From: Smithella sp.
Lineage (GTDB): Bacteria; Desulfobacterota; Syntrophia; Syntrophales; Smithellaceae
Length of the DNA stretch: 6,642 bases
Assembly: GCA_012797505.1 (NCBI GenBank)
Contig: JAAZOZ010000151.1
Location: 1 to 6,642, forward strand
Reading direction: 5' to 3'
Shown: positions 1 to 5,727 of the stretch, in pieces
Numbering within the stretch: position 1 is the stretch's first letter
How the letters are laid out: each line of letters opens with the position of its first letter
The notes under the pieces: generated by a model
Database searches by the model: none
Seen by the model: only the letters and a program-made list of their open reading frames with translations
Told to the model about the DNA's origin: nothing
Program-made: the position numbers and the translations under genes

Positions 1-1
1 G

Positions 2-205
2 ATCAACGGTGATACCATACCGACGGAAATATTCGGCATTACCGAAAAGGGCGGTCTTCTGATCAACGGCTCCACCCAGACCGTTGAAAATGGGACATTG
101 ACGCCGCCCATTCAGTATTTCTGGTGGATCAAAAGCGACAAAGAATGGGAAAATATCAAGAAGATTACAAAGAGTACGGCAAACATGGTTCGCCTGCCGA
201 ACTAA
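2..205 (+). CDS. 3' end of an unrecognised gene (C-terminal 67 residues)
   Basis: An open frame enters from the left edge at base 2 and ends at TAA 203-205, giving 67 codons of a longer protein whose start is outside the window. The visible tail begins INGDTIPTEIFGITEKGG and ends with NMVRLPN. It is mostly polar, with a short aromatic patch (QYFWWIKSD) and a lysine-rich stretch (KKITKST) near the end. There is no membrane segment and no motif I recognise, so no function is assigned. A real coding end is favoured because the frame is open from the edge, its composition is protein-like, and it stops just before a hairpin-rich gap facing a convergent gene. The other frames here give arginine- and glycine-rich shadow peptides. 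Confidence 0.55.
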   Translation: MNGDTIPTEIFGITEKGGLLINGSTQTVENGTLTPPIQYFWWIKSDKEWENIKKITKSTANMVRLPN

Positions 206-244
206 AACGGCAATACAAAAAAGCATGGGGACTTAAGCAATCCC

Positions 245-286
245 GCAGATCCGGCGGCCTGAAGCATGAAGGCCGCCGGGATCTGC
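245..286. terminator. Strong inverted repeat between convergent genes, possible bidirectional terminator
   Basis: Left arm 245-260 and right arm 270-286 can pair over 16 bp with a single bulged G (about 278) around a 9-base loop (261-269). The arms are GC-rich (GGCGGCCT / AGGCCGCC core). It sits between the + strand gene ending at 205 and the - strand gene ending at 353. No U-tract follows on the + side. On the - side a run of six T occurs about 25 bases beyond the stem (near 216-221), too far for a textbook intrinsic terminator. It may act as a transcript-end or 3' stability structure. The stem is certain; the role is inferred. Confidence 0.5.
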
Positions 287-289
287 CGC

Positions 290-317
290 CCGGTTTCGGC
301 AATCCCGTAGAAACCGG
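290..317. repeat. Second inverted repeat in the convergent gap
   Basis: CCGGTTTC at 290-297 is the exact reverse complement of GAAACCGG at 310-317, separated by 12 bases. It lies directly downstream of the thioesterase stop and next to the larger stem at 245-286. A near-identical 12-base direct repeat, GCAATCCCGCAG (237-248) and GCAATCCCGTAG (299-310), bridges the two structures. Neither arm is followed by a T-run, so this may be a 3'-end mRNA structure or part of a small repetitive element rather than a classic terminator. Confidence 0.4.
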
Positions 318-352
318 AATCCGGCGCAATTCACTGAAGAAACGCTCCCGGC

Positions 353-769
353 TTATTTGGACTGTCCGAGTTTGTTGATGGTGCCCTGGGCCGTCGCGCA
401 CAGGCTTTCTTTGCCGCCGTCAACGGCAAAGACATCGCAGCGGCAGACCGCCTGATTTTTCCCGACGTAAACCGCCGTCGCCCGCGCCACAATCGCGTCA
501 CCCAGCGCCGGCCGAACATAATTGATTTTGAATTCCGATGTCACCACGGCGGGACCCAGAACACTGCCGCCCACATAGGTCAGCGCATTGTCCGCCGCGT
601 AGCTGACCACGCCGCCATGCAGAAACCCATGCTGCTGTTTGAGCTTTGGTTGGATGGGAACCTTGATTTCAGCGCTGCCCACGGCAAAACCGGTCAGCTC
701 CGCTCCGATCAAAACACTGAAGGGCTGCGAGGCAAGAACCTGCCGGCCCATTTCCAAAAACGCATCCAT
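353..769 (-). CDS. PaaI-type hotdog-fold thioesterase
   Basis: This is a 138-residue cytoplasmic protein of the single-domain hotdog acyl-CoA thioesterase family, which typically runs 130-150 residues. Family members hydrolyse acyl-CoA or aryl-CoA thioesters, usually as tetramers. The signature is visible as QQHGFLHGG (45-53) followed by D60. The His-to-Asp distance of nine matches what I recall for PaaI, where the Asp is catalytic. Strand-rich segments follow (VVTSEFKINYVRPA, 76-88; QAVCRCDVFAVDGGK, 106-120), as expected for the hotdog sheet. The start at ATG 769 is preferred: GAGAGG lies about 10 bases upstream, and the protein then begins directly at the N-terminal helix MDAFLEMGRQVL. A TTG at 790 would give seven more residues and overlap the upstream stop as TTGA, but has no visible ribosome binding site. 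It is probably cotranscribed with the 787-1785 gene. The natural substrate cannot be read from sequence. Confidence 0.88.
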   Translation of the reverse strand: MDAFLEMGRQVLASQPFSVLIGAELTGFAVGSAEIKVPIQPKLKQQHGFLHGGVVSYAADNALTYVGGSVLGPAVVTSEFKINYVRPALGDAIVARATAVYVGKNQAVCRCDVFAVDGGKESLCATAQGTINKLGQSK

Positions 770-786
770 AAAAAACGTGCCTCTCG

Positions 787-1785
787 TCAATCCCGGTCAA
801 ACCCGGCCAGGTCCAGGTCCGGGAAAAGTATTTTTTCGCCTTCCGGGCGATAGCCGAAGACTTCAATCGATATCCGTCGCATGGGCTCTGCGTAACGGTT
901 TGCCTCTTCCTCCGGGAGAACCAGGATCGCCCGGGGATGGCCGCCCCGGGTGGATTTTTCCAGGAGCAGCTTCGCGGCAGCGGCCAGCACACTTTTTTCG
1001 CGCCGGTCGGCGCAAACGGCAAAAAGGCAGGATACGCCGTCCGAGGCGGGCCGCATCATGAACAATTCCAACCTCTCATCATTTCCGATTTTATATTTCC
1101 GGCGCGAAAGGAGGGAAGCCAGCTGGCCGACGACCAGATCATGATCGCCGGCATAGATCTCTTCATCCGGAGCGGATGAAGGCGGGTTTCCGACGCGCAA
1201 GCCGTCAAAAAACACTTCCGGAAAATCCAGCGACGTCTGGAAGGAGCGGGAGGCCGCCAATTTGAGCTTTTCGATCTTTTCGACAAACCCGGCGGCCTGC
1301 AGGGCAAACCGTTCGCTTCCCAACAGTCCGACCACTGCGACCTGCGAAAGGGAATCGCCGTCCTCCATCCAGGCCCAGATCCCCCGGTAGTTTTTCTCAA
1401 ACAGAGATTTGCCGACGCCTTTTTTGCCGCCTCCGATTTTCCCCCGGTGAATCACATAAATGCGGTTTTGCCGGTCCCGGGCAAAGGCGGCGCCGGTCTT
1501 CCGGTCGATGCCCTTCCACGGAAAATTGATTTCCGCCGTAATCGTCAGGTGGCCCGACGCCGGAGGCTTGCCTCTTCCGAACACATTCCAGTAGCGGACA
1601 CCCCGGGTCGCCTGCGAGAAAATCCAGAGGTTCAGCTTTTTCGACCAGGCGACTTTGGCGTCGAAATTCGCCCCCTGATGCCCCAGTTTCGCCCGAATTT
1701 TTTCATCGACAAACGGCCGGAAGCTTTTCGTAAAGAGGCGCGCATACCGGGCAATCAGCTTTTCATCTTCGACAACCTTCAGCAT
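787..1785 (-). CDS. Unrecognised 332-residue two-part protein
   Basis: I cannot place this protein in a named family. ATG 1785 is preceded by GGAAGG with an 8-base spacer, so the start is well supported. Two parts are visible. Residues about 40-175 contain a dense aromatic/basic core: RYWNVFG (64-70), EINFPWKG (85-92), then IYVIHRGKIGGGKKGVGKSL (109-128), which looks like a conserved module. After a linker rich in Pro and Ser (198-208), residues about 210-332 read like an alpha/beta domain: HDLVVGQLASLLS (215-227), CLFAVCAD (253-260), a helix (263-277) and RAILVLPEEE (285-294). That order resembles PD-(D/E)XK nuclease-like domains, but the expected catalytic D...ExK residues are not evident, so any such domain would be inactive or the resemblance spurious. 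There is no signal peptide or membrane span, so it is probably cytoplasmic. The thioesterase gene begins 17 bases downstream. Confidence 0.8.
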   Translation of the reverse strand: MLKVVEDEKLIARYARLFTKSFRPFVDEKIRAKLGHQGANFDAKVAWSKKLNLWIFSQATRGVRYWNVFGRGKPPASGHLTITAEINFPWKGIDRKTGAAFARDRQNRIYVIHRGKIGGGKKGVGKSLFEKNYRGIWAWMEDGDSLSQVAVVGLLGSERFALQAAGFVEKIEKLKLAASRSFQTSLDFPEVFFDGLRVGNPPSSAPDEEIYAGDHDLVVGQLASLLSRRKYKIGNDERLELFMMRPASDGVSCLFAVCADRREKSVLAAAAKLLLEKSTRGGHPRAILVLPEEEANRYAEPMRRISIEVFGYRPEGEKILFPDLDLAGFDRD

Positions 1786-1814
1786 ATGCCTAACCTTCCG
1801 TCTTCAGACCGCAA

Positions 1815-1835
1815 GGAACGGTTTAAACCCGTTCC
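1815..1835. repeat. 21-bp near-perfect palindrome upstream of the 787-1785 gene
   Basis: GGAACGG (1815-1821) and CCGTTCC (1829-1835) are inverted 7-mers around TTTAAAC. Skipping one C makes the whole element a continuous 20-base palindrome centred on GTTTAAAC. It lies 30 bases upstream of ATG 1785 and just beyond that gene's ribosome binding site. Possible roles are an operator for a dimeric regulator or a leader-RNA hairpin. No T-run follows on either strand, so an intrinsic terminator for the permease genes is not well supported. Confidence 0.4.
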
Positions 1836-1860
1836 CTACTCATCTCTCATCACTTTTTTC

Positions 1861-1895
1861 CCATCCACCATCCACCATCCACCATTCACCATTCA
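1861..1895. repeat. Heptanucleotide tandem repeat array
   Basis: Five consecutive 7-base units are visible: CCATCCA three times (1861-1881), then CCATTCA twice (1882-1895). The flanks carry more degenerate units with the same period: CTCATCT-CTCATCA at 1839-1852 and CCTATCA-CCTATCG at 1916-1929. Most of the 171-bp gap between the permease 2 stop (1957) and ATG 1785 is therefore built of related heptamers. No open frame on the - strand needs this stretch, and I see no convincing -35/-10 promoter pair in it. Simple heptamer repeats of this kind occur between genes in several bacterial groups and can vary in copy number by slippage. Confidence 0.7.
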
Positions 1896-1956
1896 CCTTG
1901 AACCACGAGCTTTTCCCTATCACCTATCGCTCACAGCCTCTCTCCTGTTTCTTACA

Positions 1957-3078
1957 CTAATCCAGCCGTTTTTTAAAGCGGGCAATCGCTCCGGCAAACA
2001 CCGCGCTCCCCAGAATCGCCAGGAAAACATACTGGGGCCAGAGGATGTCCAGCCCGACCCCCTTGAGAAATATGCCCCGCACGATCACCAGAAAATACCG
2101 CAGCGGATTCAGATACGTCAGCCACTGGACCACGGCGGGCATGTTGGCGATCGGGAAAACGAAGCCGCTGAGCATGAAGAACGGAAGAATGAAAAAGAAG
2201 GTCGTCATCATGGCCTGCTGCTGTGTCGCGGAGATGGTCGAGATGAACAAACCGATGCCCAGCGTAGAGAGGAGAAACAGGCAGGCGGCAAAAAACAAAA
2301 GTGGAATGCTTCCCGCCAGCGGGATCTCAAACCAGAAAACCGAGGCTACGATGACCACCGCCAGCTGGACCAGCGAAATGATGATATAGGGGATCGTCTT
2401 CCCGAAAATGAGCTCGTAGGATTTCAAAGGCGTTACGATGAGCTGCTCCATCGTGCCCGCCTCCTTTTCCCGGATGATGGCAATCGACGTCAACAGAAGG
2501 GAGATCAGCATGATCACAAAGGCCACGATGCCGGGCACAAAGAAATAGCGGCTCTCGATGTTGGGGTTGTACCAGGTGCGGATGCGCGCGTCGATCCGGC
2601 CGTAGCGCAGCGTCTGGGGATACAACTCCCGGAGGGTTTCGCTGTTGAACCGCTCCAGGACGGTCGAGGTGTAGGCCATACGCAGCGCCGCCATATTGCT
2701 CATCGAACCGTCGGCGATAATCTGCACGGGAGCGGTCTGCCCTTTCCGGATCAGGGCGGCGAAATCAGGGGCCATTTTGACGCCCATGTCCACCTGACCC
2801 CGCAGCAGCAGGTCTTCCAGATCCCTTTCATCCTCCAACCGGTGGGTGATGGAGAAAATCCGGCTGCCTTCAAAGGTGTCCGCGAGCTTCCGGCTCTCCA
2901 CCGTTCGGGAGTGATCCACCACCGCGACGCGGATATTTTTGATGTCGTAATTGACGACATAGCCGAAAACCGCCATCTGTAGAAGCGGCGCGGCAAAAAG
3001 AATCATCCGGTAGCGCCGGTCCCTGAGCAATTGAATGAATTCCTTGCGCACCAGCTCACGGATTCTCATCCAACTCAT
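1957..3078 (-). CDS. ABC-2 type exporter permease 2 (YbhR-like)
   Basis: This is an inner-membrane permease of 373 residues, a usual length for YbhR/YbhS proteins. The cytoplasmic N-terminus (RELVRKEFIQLLRDRRYR, 7-24) is typical of ABC-2 permeases. It is followed by TM1 (about 25-43), an extracytoplasmic domain (about 44-178) and five C-terminal membrane segments (about 180-203, 228-249, 256-281, 290-310 and 345-366). The cytoplasmic loop REKEAGTMEQLIVTPLKS (203-220) after TM2 is the conserved element expected to contact the ATPases. The start at ATG 3078 overlaps the upstream TGA as ATGA. AAGGAGG ends four bases before it and is partly masked by an inverted repeat. A long in-frame extension upstream to 3390 is ignored because it runs inside permease 1 in another frame. 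Permease 1 is its likely heterodimer partner. Family members export drugs or ions; the substrate here is unknown. Confidence 0.93.
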   Translation of the reverse strand: MSWMRIRELVRKEFIQLLRDRRYRMILFAAPLLQMAVFGYVVNYDIKNIRVAVVDHSRTVESRKLADTFEGSRIFSITHRLEDERDLEDLLLRGQVDMGVKMAPDFAALIRKGQTAPVQIIADGSMSNMAALRMAYTSTVLERFNSETLRELYPQTLRYGRIDARIRTWYNPNIESRYFFVPGIVAFVIMLISLLLTSIAIIREKEAGTMEQLIVTPLKSYELIFGKTIPYIIISLVQLAVVIVASVFWFEIPLAGSIPLLFFAACLFLLSTLGIGLFISTISATQQQAMMTTFFFILPFFMLSGFVFPIANMPAVVQWLTYLNPLRYFLVIVRGIFLKGVGLDILWPQYVFLAILGSAVFAGAIARFKKRLD

Positions 3079-4208
3079 AAGCCCTCCTTTTTCAAAAGGA
3101 GGTGGTTGAGCGCCGCCAGCAAGAGACACATGACGCCCAGCACGGCCATGTCCATCCCCAGATAGGCAAGGCCGGTGTCGCGCAGATAGACGCCCACCAG
3201 AATATCGATGTAGTATCTTGCCGGGACCAGATACGTCACCCACTGCAGCACAACCGGCATATTGATAATCGGGAAAACGAAATTGGACAACAAGAGCGAC
3301 GGCAGATAGGTCAGCATGACCGCGGCCTGATTGGCCACCAGCTGCGACTGGGTAGCGGACGAAATCAAAAGCCCCAGCAGAAGCGCGCACACCAGGTACA
3401 GGGATGTGCCCAGAACCATCAGCCCGAAACTCCCCTTCATGACCACGCCGAACAGAACCTGTCCCATCAGCATGGCGATGAACACATCGGCCAAGCCGAT
3501 GAAAAAATAGGGAATCGCCTTGCCCAGCAGAAATTCACCGGCGGTAATCGGCAGAGATTTGATCGTCTCCATCGTCCCGCTTTCATATTCCCGGGCAATG
3601 ACGAGCGACGTCAGCATGGCGCCCGCAATCATGATGATGATGGCAATAATGCCCGGAATAATAAAATTGCGGCTTTCCAGGTCTTCATTGAACCATATGC
3701 GGATGCGCCCCTCCACGGGCGGTTTGAGCGTCTTTTGCCCCTGACGATTGAGAAACGACAGCAGAAGTTTCGAATTATATCCTTCGGTCAAAGCCGTCAG
3801 ATAGCCCCGCACCGCACCGGCAAACACCGGATCGCTGCCGTCGATGATGATCTGCAGCTGCGCTTCCCGGTCGGCCTGTATATTCCGGGCAAAGTCCGGC
3901 GGAATGACAACGGCCACGGACGCTTCATCGCGGTCGAGATAATGGTGAACCTGCCGCGAGGAGGCGGGGCGGGCGACAATGTTGAAGTAGCGCGATGCGT
4001 CGAGCCGGCTGACGAAATCGCGGCTGAGCTCGCTGTGGTCGTAATCCACAACCACGGTCTTGATGTGCTCCACGTCGAGACTCAGCGCGTAGCCGAACAG
4101 GACGATCAGCAAAAGCGGAATGGCAAAGGCCAGGTACAGGCTGCGGTAATCCCGGATCAGATGGTAAAATTCCTTGCGGACGATGGCTTGCAGTCGGAAG
4201 GGATTCAC
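3075..4208 (-). CDS. ABC-2 type exporter permease 1 (YbhS-like)
   Basis: This is an inner-membrane permease of 377 residues. Its layout matches permease 2: a cytoplasmic start with AIVRKEFYHLIRDYRSLY (8-25), TM1 (about 24-43), an extracytoplasmic domain (about 45-180), then five membrane segments (about 182-205, 228-256, 262-285, 291-313 and 348-372). The conserved cytoplasmic loop is REYESGTMETIKSLPITAGE (206-225). Late landmarks shared with permease 2 include FVFPI-NMP (310-318) and QWVTYLVPARYY (322-333), consistent with an old duplication giving a heterodimeric channel. The start is GTG at 4208, overlapping the ATPase 2 stop as GTGA, with AGAGGA about 8-10 bases upstream inside ATPase 2. 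The last codons carry one arm of the hairpin covering the permease 2 ribosome binding site. I infer export driven by the two ATPases; the substrate cannot be read. Confidence 0.93.
   Translation of the reverse strand: MNPFRLQAIVRKEFYHLIRDYRSLYLAFAIPLLLIVLFGYALSLDVEHIKTVVVDYDHSELSRDFVSRLDASRYFNIVARPASSRQVHHYLDRDEASVAVVIPPDFARNIQADREAQLQIIIDGSDPVFAGAVRGYLTALTEGYNSKLLLSFLNRQGQKTLKPPVEGRIRIWFNEDLESRNFIIPGIIAIIIMIAGAMLTSLVIAREYESGTMETIKSLPITAGEFLLGKAIPYFFIGLADVFIAMLMGQVLFGVVMKGSFGLMVLGTSLYLVCALLLGLLISSATQSQLVANQAAVMLTYLPSLLLSNFVFPIINMPVVLQWVTYLVPARYYIDILVGVYLRDTGLAYLGMDMAVLGVMCLLLAALNHLLLKKEGL
3083..3102 (-). promoter_or_regulatory. Inverted repeat masking the permease 2 ribosome binding site
   Basis: On the - strand CCTCCTTTT and AAAAGGAGG are perfect 9-base inverted arms separated by two bases; a realistic RNA hairpin would have 7-8 bp with a 4-6 base loop. 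The right arm contains AAGGAGG (3089-3083), the Shine-Dalgarno sequence of permease 2, whose ATG is at 3078. The left arm lies within the last codons of permease 1. A ribosome finishing permease 1 would melt the stem and expose the site, which would couple the yields of the two subunits. The pairing is seen in the sequence; the coupling is inferred. Confidence 0.5.
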
Positions 4209-4960
4209 GCCGGTGTCCTCTTCATCAGCCGGATAAACGCGTCGTTTAAGTCGGCGCCGGCCAACTCCGGGCAGGCCGCCGCGATAATTTCCGTAGGCGA
4301 GCCCTCCGCCACAATGCGGCCGGCGTTGATCATCACAATCCGCTCGCAGAAACTCGCTTCATCCATGTAATGGGTGGTTACAAAAACCGTCACGCCCCGG
4401 GCGGCAAGCTGCCGGATGAAATTCCAGAAATGCCCGCGGGTGATCGGATCGACGCCCGACGTCGGCTCATCGAGAAACAGAATTTGCGGCCGGTGCAAAA
4501 GCGCGCATCCCAGGGCCAGCCGCTGACGCCATCCCGGCGGCAGTTCGCGTGTCAGGCGATCGCGAACATCCTTCAGGCGCGTCATGTTCAGGATCCAATC
4601 CATCCGCTCCGTCCATTGATCCCGGGGAACGCTGTACACCCCGAGATAAAACCGCACATTTTCGTAGGGTGTCAGGTCTTCATACAGGGAAAATTTCTGG
4701 GACATGTAGCCGATGGACTGTTTGATGTTTTCCGGCTCGCGCAGGATGTCAAAACCCGCCACAGTGCCTTCGCCTGCGGTCGGCGAGATGATGCCGCACA
4801 GCATGCGGATGGTGGTGGACTTTCCGGAACCGTTCGCGCCGAGAAAACCGAAGATTTCGCCTTTTTTCACCCGGAGGGTGATTTGATCGACGGCGACAAA
4901 ATCGCCGAATCTTTTTTCCAGCCGGGAAACCGCAATGGCCTCAGAGGGCAAAGGTGTCAT
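4205..4960 (-). CDS. ABC exporter ATPase 2 (YbhF C-terminal-half-like), degenerate signature
   Basis: This 251-residue cytoplasmic ATPase carries Walker A GANGSGKST (41-49), Q-loop Gln88 (YMSQKFSLYEDLTPYENV), Walker B ILFLDE (160-165) with catalytic Glu165, D-loop SGVD (168-171) and switch His197 in TTHYMDE. The ABC signature is unusual: LPPGW (140-144) replaces LSGGQ, although the following RQRLALGCALLHRP is typical. It should pair with ATPase 1, whose LSGG would complete the ATP site on this subunit. I recall a similar LPxGW-type signature in the C-terminal half of enterobacterial YbhF, so this is probably a family trait rather than decay. ATG 4960 is chosen over the further in-frame start at 5047: GAGGAG lies 7 bases upstream, and the longer version adds an arginine-rich, non-conserved leader. 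It overlaps the end of ATPase 1 by 20 bases. Confidence 0.93.
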   Translation of the reverse strand: MTPLPSEAIAVSRLEKRFGDFVAVDQITLRVKKGEIFGFLGANGSGKSTTIRMLCGIISPTAGEGTVAGFDILREPENIKQSIGYMSQKFSLYEDLTPYENVRFYLGVYSVPRDQWTERMDWILNMTRLKDVRDRLTRELPPGWRQRLALGCALLHRPQILFLDEPTSGVDPITRGHFWNFIRQLAARGVTVFVTTHYMDEASFCERIVMINAGRIVAEGSPTEIIAAACPELAGADLNDAFIRLMKRTPA

Positions 4961-5714
4961 GGGCAATCTCCTCGTCCGCTTCCCGAAGACGCGCGACGAT
5001 GGCCGCCTCCAGCGACGGGTGGTCTCCCCGCAGGACGCCGGGCGCATTCTGCTCCAGAAGGACGCCCGCGTGCATCAGGGCCAGTCGGTCGCACTTCTCG
5101 CCTTCGTCCAGGTAGGCGGTGGAAACCAGAATCGTCATCCCCGCCTCTTTCATGCTCTGCAGAATGTCCCAGAATTCGCGGCGGGAAACCGGATCCACGC
5201 CGTTGGTCGGCTCATCCAGAATCAGCAGACCCGGCTCATGGACGAGCACGCAGGCCAGACCCAGCTTCTGCTTCATCCCGCCGGAAAGGTTGCCGGCCAG
5301 CCGGTCCACAAAGGGAAGCAGGTTGGAAAATCCCAGATACTTTTCCTTGCGCTTGTTCCTTTGAGCGCGCGGGACGCTGAAAACGTCCATGAAAAAATCC
5401 ATGTTTTCTTCGACGGTCAGATCCGGGTACAGACCGAAGCGCTGGGGCATGTAGCCGATAAAATGCTTGAGTTCGCGCCGCCTTCCGGCCGCGTCGAGTC
5501 CGTTGATATCCATAGTGCCGGAGGTGGGTCGGATCATGCCGGCGATCATTCGCAGCACGCTGGATTTGCCGGCGCCGTCGGAGCCGACCAGACCGAAAAT
5601 GCTCTGCCGGGGCGCCGAGAAGGAGACATTCCGGACCGCCCGGATCTGCTGGAAATCAAGGGAAATATTTCTCACTTCCAGCAGAGGCGGGCGGTTCAAA
5701 GGCAGATCGGCCAT
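4941..5714 (-). CDS. ABC exporter ATPase 1 (YbhF N-terminal-half-like), switch His replaced
   Basis: This 257-residue cytoplasmic ATPase shows Walker A GSDGAGKSS (44-52), Q-loop Gln91 in YMPQRFGLYPDLTVEEN, a canonical signature LSGGMKQK (143-150), Walker B LLILDE (163-168) with Glu168, and D-loop NGVD (171-174). At the switch-histidine position the sequence is STAYLDE, so Ala200 stands where ATPase 2 has His197 in TTHYMDE. Its own ATP site would thus lack the His and also face the degenerate LPPGW of its partner, making it a probable nucleotide-holding site. ATG 5714 is preferred, with GAGG 6 bases upstream; the open frame continues to 5774 but that part overlaps the adaptor gene. The adaptor stop lies 13 bases before the start. 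In enterobacterial YbhF the two ATPase domains form one polypeptide; here they are separate genes. Confidence 0.93.
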   Translation of the reverse strand: MADLPLNRPPLLEVRNISLDFQQIRAVRNVSFSAPRQSIFGLVGSDGAGKSSVLRMIAGMIRPTSGTMDINGLDAAGRRRELKHFIGYMPQRFGLYPDLTVEENMDFFMDVFSVPRAQRNKRKEKYLGFSNLLPFVDRLAGNLSGGMKQKLGLACVLVHEPGLLILDEPTNGVDPVSRREFWDILQSMKEAGMTILVSTAYLDEGEKCDRLALMHAGVLLEQNAPGVLRGDHPSLEAAIVARLREADEEIAHDTFAL

Positions 5715-5727
5715 CGCGATCCTCACG

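Noticed and set aside
124..378. An 84-codon + strand open frame (starting MDQKRQRMGK) and its - strand counterparts
   Set aside because: It runs out of phase with the partial gene ending at 205, crosses the hairpins and enters the thioesterase end. It is strongly basic with no recognisable features.
1400..1440. GKKGVGKS in the unknown protein (residues 120-127) fits the Walker A pattern GxxxxGK[ST]
   Set aside because: There is no convincing Walker B or other NTPase landmark, and the segment sits in a Gly/Lys-rich loop of an otherwise aromatic/basic module. The short pattern can occur by chance.
1786..1956. A possible CRISPR array, because of the short tandem repeats
   Set aside because: The units are 7 bases long, contiguous and without spacers. 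This is a simple tandem repeat.
1447..2982. A 511-codon open frame on the + strand
   Set aside because: It lies antisense to permease 2, the repeat gap and the unknown gene. Its protein is a His/Gln/Arg/Asp-rich mixture without domain motifs, typical of the reverse strand of a GC-rich gene, and it crosses a non-coding gap.
3079..3390. An upstream extension of permease 2 to 3390
   Set aside because: It would overlap permease 1 by more than 300 bases in another frame and lacks family similarity. ATG 3078 with AAGGAGG and an ATGA overlap is the clear start.
3102..4370. A 422-codon open frame on the + strand
   Set aside because: It is antisense to permease 1, whose membrane topology and family motifs are unmistakable. 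The + frame is a low-complexity polar shadow.
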